64,000 nt of DNA, taken from Atopobiaceae bacterium (GTDB taxonomy: Bacteria > Actinomycetota > Coriobacteriia > Coriobacteriales > Atopobiaceae). The notes beneath the pieces were generated by a model. That model was not told the DNA's origin, did no database searches, and was given only the letters and a program-made list of their open reading frames with translations. The DNA lies in contig CADFJN010000013.1 of assembly GCA_902834555.1 (NCBI GenBank), positions 21,921 to 85,920 on the forward strand, given 5' to 3'. The first letter of the stretch is position 1, and each line of letters starts with the position of its first letter. A program made the translations under genes and the position numbers. Shown one piece after another: positions 53,625-62,097 of this stretch.

Positions 53625-53693
53625 GACTCAGCTGGAAAAACGCACAGCGGCAGGGCTGCCGTGTGCATGAATTGCGATGAGGGATGCTGAGCC

Positions 53694-54635
53694 GTGAACT
53701 TTCAGACCATGGACTACTTTGTTGCCGTTGCCGAGGAACGCAGCTTCACGCGTGCCGCTGCTCTCATGCACGTGAGCCAGCAGACCCTCTCGGCAAGCGT
53801 TGCCGCCGCCGAGCGCGAGCTTGGGGTTCGGCTGGTAGAGCGCACGGTCCCGCTTACGCTCACCTATGCGGGGGAGGAGTTTCTCGGCTACGCTCGGCGC
53901 TTCCAGGCCGAGCAGCGCACCATGGGTCAGGAGTTCCGCGACATTGCGCACAACGACCGGGGCAGGATTCGCGTGGGTGTAACGGCCACGCGCGGCCACA
54001 TCATCATGCCGCGCGCCATTGCCATGTACCAGCGCGCGCACCCTCACATATCCATTGCGCTCTTTGAGGGCGAGAACGACGAGCTTGTGGACGAGCTGGG
54101 GGAAGGTCGTCTCGACATGGTCGTTGCGACCGTCGAGGAGCGGGTGCCAGGCCTCGAGGTGCACCAGCTCTTTCGCGAGGAGGTCGTGCTCATCGTGGCG
54201 CGGTCTCTCCTCGAGGACCTCTACGGCAAGGAGGCGAATCGCGTTGCCGAGGAGTGCGAGGCCACCGGCTCTATTGAGGGGCTTGCTGCATGCCCGTTCC
54301 TTCTCATGGGCGAGAAGGACGTGCCAGGCGAGTACTCGCGCCGCAAGCTCGCCGAGGCAGGCATCTCGCCCGAGGTACGCGTGGTGTCGAAGAACTCCGA
54401 GACGCTCATGGCCCTGGCGCTGCGCGGAGTGGGTGCGTGCTTCGTGCCCTCAGAACTTGTCGCCACCACCTTTGCTGACCCCGTCGCTGCGGGCATGCGC
54501 GTCATCCATCTAGGGGAGGAGATGAGCTATCCGCTCTCGGTGGCGTGGCGCTCGTCAGCCCATGTGTGGTCGGCCATTCTCGGCTTTGACCAGGTGCTTC
54601 GCCAGCAGTTTGCCGATGGCTCGAGGATGACGTAA
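53694..54635 (+). CDS. LysR family transcriptional regulator
   Basis: 313 residues. The N-terminal helix-turn-helix is classic: MDYFVAVAEERSFTRAAALMHVSQQTLSASVAAAERELGVRLVERT. The effector-binding domain follows from about residue 90 (GRIRVGVTATRG). The start is GTG 53694 with GAGGG upstream. It probably regulates the divergent NhaC antiporter gene and itself. The gene ends one base before a 31-bp direct repeat. Confidence 0.93.
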   Translation: MNFQTMDYFVAVAEERSFTRAAALMHVSQQTLSASVAAAERELGVRLVERTVPLTLTYAGEEFLGYARRFQAEQRTMGQEFRDIAHNDRGRIRVGVTATRGHIIMPRAIAMYQRAHPHISIALFEGENDELVDELGEGRLDMVVATVEERVPGLEVHQLFREEVVLIVARSLLEDLYGKEANRVAEECEATGSIEGLAACPFLLMGEKDVPGEYSRRKLAEAGISPEVRVVSKNSETLMALALRGVGACFVPSELVATTFADPVAAGMRVIHLGEEMSYPLSVAWRSSAHVWSAILGFDQVLRQQFADGSRMT

Positions 54636-54636
54636 G

Positions 54637-54667
54637 CGCAGGTCGATACAGATTCGCCATACGAATG
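54637..54667 (+). repeat. 31-bp direct repeat, left copy
   Basis: Identical to 55367-55397 over 31 bases (begins CGCAGGTCGATACAG, ends ATACGAATG). It contains the dyad ATTCG-CCATA-CGAAT, like a recombinase core site. The two copies enclose the DUF4160 gene pair. Confidence 0.85.
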
Positions 54668-54712
54668 CATTGCAACGCCGAGGGCTGCGACTTGCAATGG
54701 CTGACCTATTTT

Positions 54713-54988
54713 CTACTGATAGAAGCGAGGCTCAATACCCTCGTAAAACTCCACCCATTTGCTAACGATGTAGGTGTGGTTCTGGACGATGAATCTTTGA
54801 ATGTCTCGAAGGTCGCTCTTCGAGAGACCCCCTGGTCGGGCAACAATACAACCGCCGTCTCTGGTTAACCAGAATTTGGCGTCGCCATCCGCTGGGCGTC
54901 TTACGCCAACATGCACATGGATTGGCTCGTTATTCTCGCCAGCCAAAAAGTACAGCACGAATGTCCCAAAGACGAGAATTTTTGGCAT
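54713..54988 (-). CDS. DUF4160 domain protein
   Basis: A 91-residue small protein. The order MPKILVFGTFVLYFLAGENNEPIHVHV, then a charged segment and LRDIQRFIVQNHTYIVSKW, is the DUF4160 pattern (start MPKI, a middle P.H.HV/A motif, C-terminal helix). The family usually pairs with a second small gene and is sometimes discussed as toxin-antitoxin-like; no activity is established here. Its start overlaps the partner's stop by one base (TAATG). Confidence 0.8.
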   Translation of the reverse strand: MPKILVFGTFVLYFLAGENNEPIHVHVGVRRPADGDAKFWLTRDGGCIVARPGGLSKSDLRDIQRFIVQNHTYIVSKWVEFYEGIEPRFYQ

Positions 54989-55254
54989 TAGGCAAAGTTC
55001 CTCTCCTCTGCGTGCCGCTCGGCAATGTCGAAGATGAGAGGGGCATTGTTATGCAAGAAGTCTGCGAGAAACGCAAGCTCGGCCGTCGAGAATCCGTCCA
55101 CATCCTTCCAGCGGCACTGGGGGAGAAGACAGTCTGCTGAGTCGAGACCGCCGTCTCTGGGTCGCTCGACAACCACGCGAACCGTCCCGTCGGAACGTGT
55201 AGCTGAGCAGGCTATTCTCGTCTCGTCATCTAAGCGGGCATATTCCCACAGCAT
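54988..55254 (-). CDS. Small partner protein of the DUF4160 gene
   Basis: 88 residues, MLWEYARLDDETRIA. I recognise no named domain with certainty; the C-terminal LPQCRWKDVDGFSTAELAFL with DFLHNNAPLIFDIAERHAE resembles proteins often found with DUF4160. Acidic, soluble. It is translated just before and coupled to DUF4160. Both lie between the 31-bp direct repeats and appear to be a small cassette. Confidence 0.65.
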   Translation of the reverse strand: MLWEYARLDDETRIACSATRSDGTVRVVVERPRDGGLDSADCLLPQCRWKDVDGFSTAELAFLADFLHNNAPLIFDIAERHAEERNFA

Positions 55255-55330
55255 GGCTCTCTCCTTCCCAAGCTATTGAAAGCATACCCAATGTCTTACC
55301 GTATTTCCTGACGCCGCCGAATTGCCGCTA

Positions 55331-55368
55331 CGTGCGTCACACATTCGCGCATGAACGTGTGACGCACG
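55331..55368. repeat. Perfect 12-bp inverted repeat beside the right direct repeat
   Basis: CGTGCGTCACAC, 14 nt, GTGTGACGCACG. It abuts the right copy of the direct repeat and is absent at the left copy. It may be a recombination or regulatory structure; no T-run makes it a terminator. Confidence 0.7.
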
Positions 55369-55397
55369 CAGGTCGATACAGATTCGCCATACGAATG
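55367..55397 (+). repeat. 31-bp direct repeat, right copy
   Basis: Same sequence as 54637-54667; similarity continues with TTGC three bases after the identical part. It bounds a 730-bp segment. Confidence 0.85.
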
Positions 55398-55446
55398 TGT
55401 TGCGGTAACCAAGGCGGCGTGTCGCCAGTTGGGGAGTGGACCAGCA

Positions 55447-56664
55447 CTACTGGTATCGCAGCGACTCCACGGGGTCGAGACGCGCAGCGCGCCAGGCGGG
55501 ATAGAACCCAAAGAGCACGCCGATGCCAACGCAGATGCCGCTGGCGAGACCAACTGCCGTCGGAGAGATGACGGGCGTCACCGACATCCCGCCTATCTCG
55601 CTTGACAGGCTGGCAAACTGCGCGAGAACGTTGGCGCCGGCATATCCCAGGATTATCCCAAACGCGCCGCCCACCAGGCACAGCGTGATGGACTCCAGCA
55701 GGAACTGCCACGTGATGTCGGAGCGCCGCGCCCCCAGAGCCTTTCTCAGCCCAATCTCGCGAATCCTTTCGGTGACGTTGGTGAGCATCATGTTCATGAT
55801 GCCAATGCCGCCAACCACAAGCGACACGCCTGCCACGCAGGTCATGAGCGCCTGGAACGCGCCCATCGTCGAGTCGAGCTGCTCGATGACCGAGGCCATG
55901 GTCGTGACGCCGATGTAGTAGCTGGATCCATCGGGGCTCGAGGGATCCTCCTCCGGCAGGTTGAAGTAGCTCCTGAGGTAGGACTCCGTCCGCGCGGCAA
56001 TGCCGTCCATGTCGGTGCCCTCGCGAGCAAAGCCGATGATCTGGCTTACGCCCGAGTTTCCGCTCATGCGCTTCTGCATGGTAGAGAGCGGCACGAAGGA
56101 TTGCCCGCCCATCATGCCCGATTTGCCAACGACGCCCACCACGGTGTAGTCGTCGTTGCCCACGTGCACGCTCTGCCCCACAGCCTCGTCCGCAGACCCC
56201 CACATGCGCTCGGCAACCGACTGGTCGAGCATGATGACCCGCGAGCCAGCGTCCTCCTCGCTTTGCATGATGGTGCGTCCGGCGATGGCCTTTGTGCCCA
56301 TGGCCTCGAAGTACTCTGGCTCCACGCCCAGGAAGGTGCCGTCCTCTTGGGTGACGCCGTTGGACACCGTCCCCGAGTTGTAGGATGCCGCGGTTATGAA
56401 CTCGTAGTCGTCGGACATCCCGGCCTCAAGTGCGTCGATGTCATCCATCGTGACCTCGCGGCCGGGCCAGCAGTCGATCATGACCGTGCGCGACTGCGAG
56501 AGCCCCAGCTCGCCCACGAGCGACGCCTTGACGCCGTCGATGAGCGCCGTCATGGAGATGACGGCGGCGATGCCAATGACAATGCCAAGGATCGTGAGGA
56601 GGCTGCGCCCCCGGTTTGCCTGGATGGCCGAGAAGGTCTCGTAAAAGAGGTCCCGTATCCTCAT
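55447..56664 (-). CDS. MacB-type ABC transporter permease
   Basis: A 405-residue FtsX/MacB permease. It has an N-terminal helix (SLLTILGIVIGIAAVISM), a large extracellular MacB_PCD domain (about 45-280), then three helices near the C-terminus. The family motif GIGIMNMMLTNVTERIREIGLRKALGA is present. ATG 56664 overlaps the stop of the ATPase gene (ATGA) after GGAGG. With the ATPase and the adaptor upstream it forms a MacAB-like exporter. Confidence 0.92.
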   Translation of the reverse strand: MRIRDLFYETFSAIQANRGRSLLTILGIVIGIAAVISMTALIDGVKASLVGELGLSQSRTVMIDCWPGREVTMDDIDALEAGMSDDYEFITAASYNSGTVSNGVTQEDGTFLGVEPEYFEAMGTKAIAGRTIMQSEEDAGSRVIMLDQSVAERMWGSADEAVGQSVHVGNDDYTVVGVVGKSGMMGGQSFVPLSTMQKRMSGNSGVSQIIGFAREGTDMDGIAARTESYLRSYFNLPEEDPSSPDGSSYYIGVTTMASVIEQLDSTMGAFQALMTCVAGVSLVVGGIGIMNMMLTNVTERIREIGLRKALGARRSDITWQFLLESITLCLVGGAFGIILGYAGANVLAQFASLSSEIGGMSVTPVISPTAVGLASGICVGIGVLFGFYPAWRAARLDPVESLRYQ

Positions 56665-57422
56665 GCGCCTGCCGCCTCCTTCGAATCTCCGAGGGCACGC
56701 CGCTCTCGCTGGGCAAGCGACGCCACGTAGGCCTGCTCCTGCTCGTCCGAGAGGAGCCGGCCGTCTCGAATGTGCACCACACGGTCTGCCCAGCCAGCAA
56801 CGCTTGGGTCGTGCGTGATGAGAACCACGGTCTTGCCGCGCCCCTGCATGCGCCTGAACGTGCGCATGAACAGCTCCCCTGTGGCGGAGTCGAGGTTTCC
56901 CGTGGGCTCGTCGGCAAGGATGAGCGCGGGGTCGTTGACCAGCGCGCGGGCAATGGCCACGCGCTGCATCTGGCCGCCAGAGAGCTCGTTCGAGCGGTGG
57001 GTGTAGAGGCTCTCCGGAAGGCCGACCTCCACGAGGGCCTGCCACGCCCTCAGCTCGCGGTCGGCGGTGGAGCTCCTGCTGTAGACCAGGGGAAGCATCA
57101 CGTTTCGAAGTACCGTGGCGCGTGGCAGCAGGTTGAACGACTGGAAGACAAAGCCAAGTCGGGTCGAACGCACGTGCGCCAGCTCGTCATCGGTGAGCTT
57201 CGAGACATCGATGCCCTCGAGGAGGTAACGCCCGGACGTTGGCCGGTCAAGGCATCCAAGGATGCTCATGAGCGTGGACTTGCCCGAGCCCGAAGGTCCC
57301 ATGATGGCGAGAAACTCGCCGCGCTCGACGTCCAGGCTCACCCCGCGCAGCGCGGGCGTGAGGCCAGCCGCCGACGAGTAGATGCGGCAGACCTTCTCGG
57401 CGTGGATGACGGGGGATGCCAT
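56661..57422 (-). CDS. ABC transporter ATPase, MacB/LolD type
   Basis: A 253-residue ATPase with Walker A GPSGSGKST, Q-loop FVFQSFNLLPR, signature LSGGQMQRVAIARAL, Walker B LILADEPTGNLD and switch His in LITHDPSVAG. The C-terminal tail is charged. It lies one base after the stop of the adaptor gene and overlaps the permease gene by 4 bases, so all three are one operon. Confidence 0.94.
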   Translation of the reverse strand: MASPVIHAEKVCRIYSSAAGLTPALRGVSLDVERGEFLAIMGPSGSGKSTLMSILGCLDRPTSGRYLLEGIDVSKLTDDELAHVRSTRLGFVFQSFNLLPRATVLRNVMLPLVYSRSSTADRELRAWQALVEVGLPESLYTHRSNELSGGQMQRVAIARALVNDPALILADEPTGNLDSATGELFMRTFRRMQGRGKTVVLITHDPSVAGWADRVVHIRDGRLLSDEQEQAYVASLAQRERRALGDSKEAAGA

Positions 57423-57423
57423 C

Positions 57424-58821
57424 TTAGGCCGCCGAGCTTGCGGGCGCGTCCGCGGAAGCGGAGCCGTCGTATGCGCTGGAGTCGCCTTGCATCATGCCGA
57501 TAACGACCTCGTCGCCCTCGGCGATGTCGCCTTCGACGGCGGCCAAGGTGCCGTTATTGGCAAGCACCGTGACGTGCCTTTCCTCCGTCGTGGGGAAGCC
57601 CGTCTCGTCCTGGCCGGTGACCACGCTCACCGTGGCCTGGTCGCCCTCGCCGTTCACAGCACTCAGCGGGAGCATGAGCGCGTCCGGGATGTCCGTCGAG
57701 GAGATGGTGACGCTTGCCGTCATGCCCGGCTTGAGCGCCGGGTCCGGGTTGGGTATGAGAAGGTCGACGGCATAGGTGACCACGCTTCCACCGTAGCCGG
57801 GGATGGCACTTTGGGCATCCGAGGAAGAGACCGTCGCAATGCGGGTGACCATGGCGTCAAGCTCCACATTTGGAAGGGCCGAGAAGGTCGCCCGCGCCGC
57901 CTGCCCAACGGAGACCTTCGAGATGTCCATCTCGTTCACCTGCACCGAGACCGTCATCTGCGAGAGGTCTCCAATGGTGATGAGCGCGCCCGAGGACCCG
58001 GCGGCAGATGTTGCCGTGGCGGCGGCACCGGCACCCGCGCCGGAACCCACGGCTGCACCCTCTACGGCGTTCATGACCACAATCGTGCCCGAGGCTGGTG
58101 CCGTGACCGTGCGCTTGTCTGCAGTGGCAACGGCGTCGTCGTAGGCGGACTGTGCGGTCTCGAGCGAGAGCTGCGCGGCGTCGACGGCATCAGCGGCGGA
58201 GTTCACCGTGGCAAGGTCCGTCTGGTCTGCGTAGTAGGCCTTGTAGGCGGTGTTGTAGTTCTCCTTGGCGGAGGAGAGCTGGGTCTTTGCGGAGCGCAGC
58301 TGGATGTCTGCCTCGCGCACCGCCTTGTCCAGGGAGTCGTTGCGGATGGTGAGGAGGGTGGTACCCTCCTCGACGTAGTCGCCTTCGCTCACGAACACCT
58401 CGGAGATGATGCCGTCCACCTCGGGTGTCACCACCACGGAACTCACGGGCTGGACGTTGCCGGACGCCTTGACCTCGTCTTTGAACTCACCGCGCATGAC
58501 CGGCGTAGTCTGGAGCGATGGCTCCTCGGGGACGCTTGCGCCCTGCTGTGAGGTCACCGTCCAGACAAGGACGGCGACAACCGCGCAGGCGGCAACGACA
58601 CCAACGATGATGTTCCTGCGACGGCGCTTCTTGCGGTGGGCGAGAAGACTTGCCATCGCGTCGCGGGTGTCCTCGTCCTCCTCAGCGCTCTCGCCAGGCA
58701 GGGGAGGAAGGGTGTTGGGGGAGTCCCCGGAGATGACGGGGAGGCTGTCGAGCGGATGGGCTTTCGGCGTTGTCTTGTCGGGTTCGCCGAGGTCGTTGGT
58801 GTGGTCGGTCTCCTGGGACAT
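57424..58821 (-). CDS. Membrane fusion (HlyD/MacA-like) efflux adaptor
   Basis: 465 residues. A cytoplasmic N-terminus of about 65 residues, Pro- and acid-rich and ending in HRKKRRRRN, precedes one membrane helix (about 70-88). Outside lie the barrel-sandwich halves (GNVQPVSSVVVTPEVDGIISEVFVSEGDYVEEG) around a coiled coil, then a beta-barrel domain. First gene of the exporter operon; in a Gram-positive cell such adaptors export antimicrobials or peptides. The long basic N-terminal tail is unusual. Confidence 0.9.
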   Translation of the reverse strand: MSQETDHTNDLGEPDKTTPKAHPLDSLPVISGDSPNTLPPLPGESAEEDEDTRDAMASLLAHRKKRRRRNIIVGVVAACAVVAVLVWTVTSQQGASVPEEPSLQTTPVMRGEFKDEVKASGNVQPVSSVVVTPEVDGIISEVFVSEGDYVEEGTTLLTIRNDSLDKAVREADIQLRSAKTQLSSAKENYNTAYKAYYADQTDLATVNSAADAVDAAQLSLETAQSAYDDAVATADKRTVTAPASGTIVVMNAVEGAAVGSGAGAGAAATATSAAGSSGALITIGDLSQMTVSVQVNEMDISKVSVGQAARATFSALPNVELDAMVTRIATVSSSDAQSAIPGYGGSVVTYAVDLLIPNPDPALKPGMTASVTISSTDIPDALMLPLSAVNGEGDQATVSVVTGQDETGFPTTEERHVTVLANNGTLAAVEGDIAEGDEVVIGMMQGDSSAYDGSASADAPASSAA

Positions 58822-59027
58822 GCGTCCTCCTCGCTCTTGGGTGCAAAACGGGTGGTGCCGGGGTGTTACCGAGTCCGTGATGCTGTCATACCTGCTCAGC
58901 GTGCTTGTGGAAATGATACCGGGGCATTGTCGTCAGGAGCCTATCGGCAAGCTTACAAATCTGTAAGCGGCGCTTGTGCCTGTGGACGAGACGGGCGATG
59001 GATACGAGACCTGCGGCCTGCGGGGCT

Positions 59028-59145
59028 GGGCTTGCCTCCCGTAGGCAGGGGCCTGCGGGCCAATCGACAGGGACTTGGTGCCCGTAGGCCTAGGGCCTCT
59101 CGACCCGCAGCTAGGGACTTGCTTTCCGTAGGCTTTGGGCCTCTC
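59028..59145. repeat. Three imperfect tandem repeats upstream of the efflux operon
   Basis: Units start GGGCTTGCCTCCCGTAGG (59028), GGGACTTGGTGCCCGTAGG (59070) and GGGACTTGCTTTCCGTAGG (59114), 42 and 44 bp apart; the last two end GGGCCTCTC. They lie about 210-320 bp upstream of the adaptor start. The 58822-59366 gap holds no convincing gene. Confidence 0.65.
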
Positions 59146-59160
59146 AATTATTGAACGAAA

Positions 59161-59174
59161 TTTCTTGCAAGAAA
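59161..59174. promoter_or_regulatory. Perfect 14-bp palindrome, possible operator
   Basis: TTTCTTGCAAGAAA, a perfect dyad in an AT-rich stretch about 340 bp upstream of the efflux adaptor gene and 140 bp beyond the terminator of the symporter gene. The regulator is unknown. Confidence 0.35.
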
Positions 59175-59305
59175 GACATTCGGCCAGTTGCTGTTGAGCA
59201 CTTCTCGGAATTTTGCGCAATAATCTTGCTCTGATCGTGCCAGCTCAGGATTTATCTGCTTGGCGAAAATACTCCGCCAATAAGGCTGGTAATCAGCGCG
59301 GACAC

Positions 59306-59343
59306 AAAAGGCTCCCCGGTGCCAAGAGGGCATCAGGGAGCCC
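59306..59343 (-). terminator. Terminator of the cystine-type symporter gene
   Basis: On the minus strand GGGCTCCC and GGGGAGCC with inner TGCC/GGCA pairs form the stem, followed by TTTTGTG. Confidence 0.8.
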
Positions 59344-59366
59344 GTAGAGAGGCTATCGCGTAAACG

Positions 59367-60722
59367 CTACGCCGCGCTTGCCTGGCCCTCGCGCTTGAGC
59401 TCAAACGAGTCGTCGCCGTCGTAGACGCTGTGGTCTACCAGACCCTCGCCAGAAGCCACGAGAAGCGAAGCCTCTGCCGCGCCAAGCACGTTGGTTGCCG
59501 TGCGGCCCATGTCGACGATGGAGGAGATGGGCGCCACAAGGGCGATGGTCTCCACGGGAAGCCCTAGCGCGGCGAGAAGCGCCGTGGCTGTGATGGTCGC
59601 CGTGCCGGGCACGCCCACGGTGCCAATGGAGACAACAAGCGTGAGCAGGACAAGGAAGCCGTACTGGACCGGCGTGAAGGGGATGCCCAGTGCGTTGATC
59701 GCGAAGACCGCCACGAGCGTAGGCCACATACCGGCGCAACCGGGCATGCCAAGGTTTGCGCCAAGGCCGGCGGTGAAGCTGGCCACGTCCTCATCAACGC
59801 CCAGGTTTTGCGTGAGCGAGCGAATGGTAACGGGCAGCGTGCCAATGCTGCTCTGCGTGGTGAAGGCGGTCACGGCAGCGGGAGCCATGCCCTTGAGGAA
59901 GCGCACCGGGCTAAGATGCCCCACCCAGGCCACGAATGCAGACTCGACGCCAAAGAACTGGATTGCCAGGACCACGTAGGCAACGGCCAGCACGCCAAGC
60001 AGCGGCACGAGCTGGGTGACGTCGGCGCGGCCAACGGCGCGGCCAATGAGCGCCACCACGGCGTACGGCGTGAACCCAACAACCCAGCTTACGGTCTCGC
60101 CCAGGACCTTGTTGCCGGCGTCGATGAACGCCTTGAACGGCCGCACGTCGACCTTCTCGCCACCCTGGCGCTCTGAGGCAAGCCGGTTGTACGCCAGCGC
60201 GACGATGATCGCAAAGACGATGATGGGTACAACTGCGTTGCTGGTCCACGCTGCGGCAAGGTTCTGCGGGAAGAGACCCACGATGGTGTCGGTGACGGTG
60301 GGAACCTCCTTGGCCTCGTAGGTTACGCCGTCAAGCGAGAAGCCCGTTCCCACGCCCAGGGGCAGCGCGATGGCAAGCGTGAGGAGTGTCGCCGTGAGCG
60401 TGTTGAGCACGAGGAAGACCACCGACTTCACGCCGATGCCCTTGAGGTGTACGAGGTCCGCCAGGTTGGTGACGCTCGAGATGATGCTAAAGAGGAGGAG
60501 CGGCACCACAAGCGCGGAGATCACGTTTGCGTAGATGGTGCCAAAGATTGCGTAGTACGAGAAGCCCTGGCCAAACGCGACGCCTATGACTATGCCGAGT
60601 CCGGTCGCGATGAGGGTGCGCACGCCAAAGCCAACCTTGAACCTGCGCTTGAGCGTGGCGAGAAGGGCGAACGCCACAATGGTTGCGACGAGTGCCCAAA
60701 GTGCCGTGATGTCGATCTGCAT
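59367..60722 (-). CDS. Dicarboxylate/amino acid:cation symporter, TcyP (cystine)-like
   Basis: A 451-residue DAACS-family sodium symporter with eight helices and two re-entrant loops. The first helical hairpin has AFTTQSSIGTLPVTI, the second VSIGTVGVPGTATI, and PISSIVDMGRTATNV carries the Asp-Arg-Asn substrate/sodium segment. The N-terminal and hairpin motifs are closer to cystine transporters TcyP/YdjN than to GltT. GGAAGG upstream of the ATG is shared with the end of a 32-codon leader ORF rich in early Cys codons, supporting a cystine link. Confidence 0.88.
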   Translation of the reverse strand: MQIDITALWALVATIVAFALLATLKRRFKVGFGVRTLIATGLGIVIGVAFGQGFSYYAIFGTIYANVISALVVPLLLFSIISSVTNLADLVHLKGIGVKSVVFLVLNTLTATLLTLAIALPLGVGTGFSLDGVTYEAKEVPTVTDTIVGLFPQNLAAAWTSNAVVPIIVFAIIVALAYNRLASERQGGEKVDVRPFKAFIDAGNKVLGETVSWVVGFTPYAVVALIGRAVGRADVTQLVPLLGVLAVAYVVLAIQFFGVESAFVAWVGHLSPVRFLKGMAPAAVTAFTTQSSIGTLPVTIRSLTQNLGVDEDVASFTAGLGANLGMPGCAGMWPTLVAVFAINALGIPFTPVQYGFLVLLTLVVSIGTVGVPGTATITATALLAALGLPVETIALVAPISSIVDMGRTATNVLGAAEASLLVASGEGLVDHSVYDGDDSFELKREGQASAA

Positions 60723-60727
60723 GGGTG

Positions 60728-60826
60728 TTACCTTCCGACGTGTCGTATGCGTTCCAAGTGGGGGATGCGGGCAAGCCGCCTCGGCGTGCTGGTTTCGCTA
60801 CACATTCGGTGACAGATGATGGCCAT
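60728..60826 (-). CDS. Leader peptide ORF with two early Cys codons upstream of the symporter
   Basis: 32 codons. It opens MAIICHRMCSETS, with Cys at positions 5 and 9, and ends GR. GAGGAG lies 7 bases before its ATG, as good as any gene here. Its last codons GGA AGG form the ribosome site of the symporter gene, whose ATG is 5 bases after the TAA, so ribosome movement over the leader would decide access to the downstream start. Cys-codon leader peptides are known before sulfur genes in other Actinobacteria. Too short for a 60-codon cutoff. Confidence 0.6.
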   Translation of the reverse strand: MAIICHRMCSETSTPRRLARIPHLERIRHVGR

Positions 60827-61039
60827 GATGCGCTCCTCAATCTCTAGTGCGTTGGTAGGATATTGGTATGGTCGTGCATCGGCGCTTCCGGCACAAGGCT
60901 GGGCGTTACAGCGTTTTCCGACAACTGGCGTTCGGAAATTTGGGAGAGCGAGGTCTAGCGGAGAGGGCGCTGCTCCCCAGTGCGTTGGCTGACGTAGAAT
61001 ACCCGCGCAAGCGTCAGCAAGAGTAGTGAGAGGTGCTGT

Positions 61040-61954
61040 GTGCCATTGGAGACAGAAAAGTTCGTGCGTTACGAGTTTCTCGGCGAGAAGGACGATGCCT
61101 CGCGGCTTGAGTTCCGCGCGCTTGAGGACTGCTCAGCGCTCGACCTGGCACTCTCCACGGGGATGTCGCGGCGCTCTGCCGCCCGCGCGTTCCAGGGCGC
61201 TGAGCTCACGCGTGGGGGAGAGGCGCTTGCGGCGTCCTCGCGTCTGACTGTCGGGGATGTGGTGGACGTTGCCCTCGCGCGGCAGGCAGCCATGCCTACG
61301 CCACCGGACGTGCCATCTGCCACCATTATCTATCAGGACTCCGTTTGCCTTGCTGTCGAGAAGCCCGCGGGCATCCTCGTGCATGGTGACGGCACCGGCG
61401 CGCCCACGCTCACGGATCGCGTGCGCGTCTCGCTTGCTCGGCAGGGCGTGACGGCGAACCCCCAGGCCGTGCAGCGCCTGGACGTCGATACCACGGGGCT
61501 TGTGCTCTTCTCGCTGGCCGAGGAGTTCCAGCCCGCGTTTGACGCTCTCGTGGCCGGACACGCCATGCGCAAGCGCTACCTTGCCGAGGTGAGTGGCGCC
61601 TTTCCGGGAGACGTGACTACCATCGAGAAGCCCATCGGTCGCGATCGCCACGATGCGCGCCGCATGCGCGTGTGCCGCTCTGGCCAAGGCCAACCCGCGC
61701 TCACGCGGGTGCGCGCGCTGGAGCGACGTGGCAACCGCACGCTCCTTCTCGTCGAGCTGGGAACGGGGCGCAGACACCAGATCCGCGTGCACCTCTCGTC
61801 TCTGGGATTTCCCATTGTGGGAGACGCACTCTACGGCGGTAGGAGAGACCCACGCGGACTCATGCTGCATGCGCTTGAGGAGGAGTTTGACCATCCGGTG
61901 AGCGGTGTGCACGTGCTTCTCCGCACGGAAGTCCCGGAGAGGTTCCGGGCTTAG
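61040..61954 (+). CDS. RluA-family pseudouridine synthase
   Basis: 304 residues. The catalytic Asp lies in VQRLDVDTTGLVLFS, close to the HRLDxxTSG motif of RluA/RluC/RluD. EKPAGILVHGDG, MRKRYLAEVSG and GRRHQIRVHLSSLGFPIVGDALYGG complete the core. An S4-like N-terminal region (about 30-85) is degenerate. It modifies uridines in rRNA or tRNA; the target cannot be told. GTG 61040 with GAGAGG upstream is the start. Upstream 60827-61039 shows only promoter-type sequence. Confidence 0.9.
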   Translation: MPLETEKFVRYEFLGEKDDASRLEFRALEDCSALDLALSTGMSRRSAARAFQGAELTRGGEALAASSRLTVGDVVDVALARQAAMPTPPDVPSATIIYQDSVCLAVEKPAGILVHGDGTGAPTLTDRVRVSLARQGVTANPQAVQRLDVDTTGLVLFSLAEEFQPAFDALVAGHAMRKRYLAEVSGAFPGDVTTIEKPIGRDRHDARRMRVCRSGQGQPALTRVRALERRGNRTLLLVELGTGRRHQIRVHLSSLGFPIVGDALYGGRRDPRGLMLHALEEEFDHPVSGVHVLLRTEVPERFRA

Positions 61955-62097
61955 CGAGGCAACACACGCCCGTTCGACTCATGCAACGAGGACAAGGTTG
62001 CGCGATACTGTTGATGAAGGGGACGCCGTCATCGTGGCGACGTGACGCCGTTTACAGTGCGGCGAGAAAAAGGGACGAGAAGCGAGAGGATCCACCT

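Noticed and set aside
59148..59333. Minus-strand ORF of 61 codons in the gap before the symporter terminator
   Set aside because: It overlaps the terminator hairpin, has no ribosome site that I can see, and its sequence is not recognisable. A decayed gene fragment is possible.
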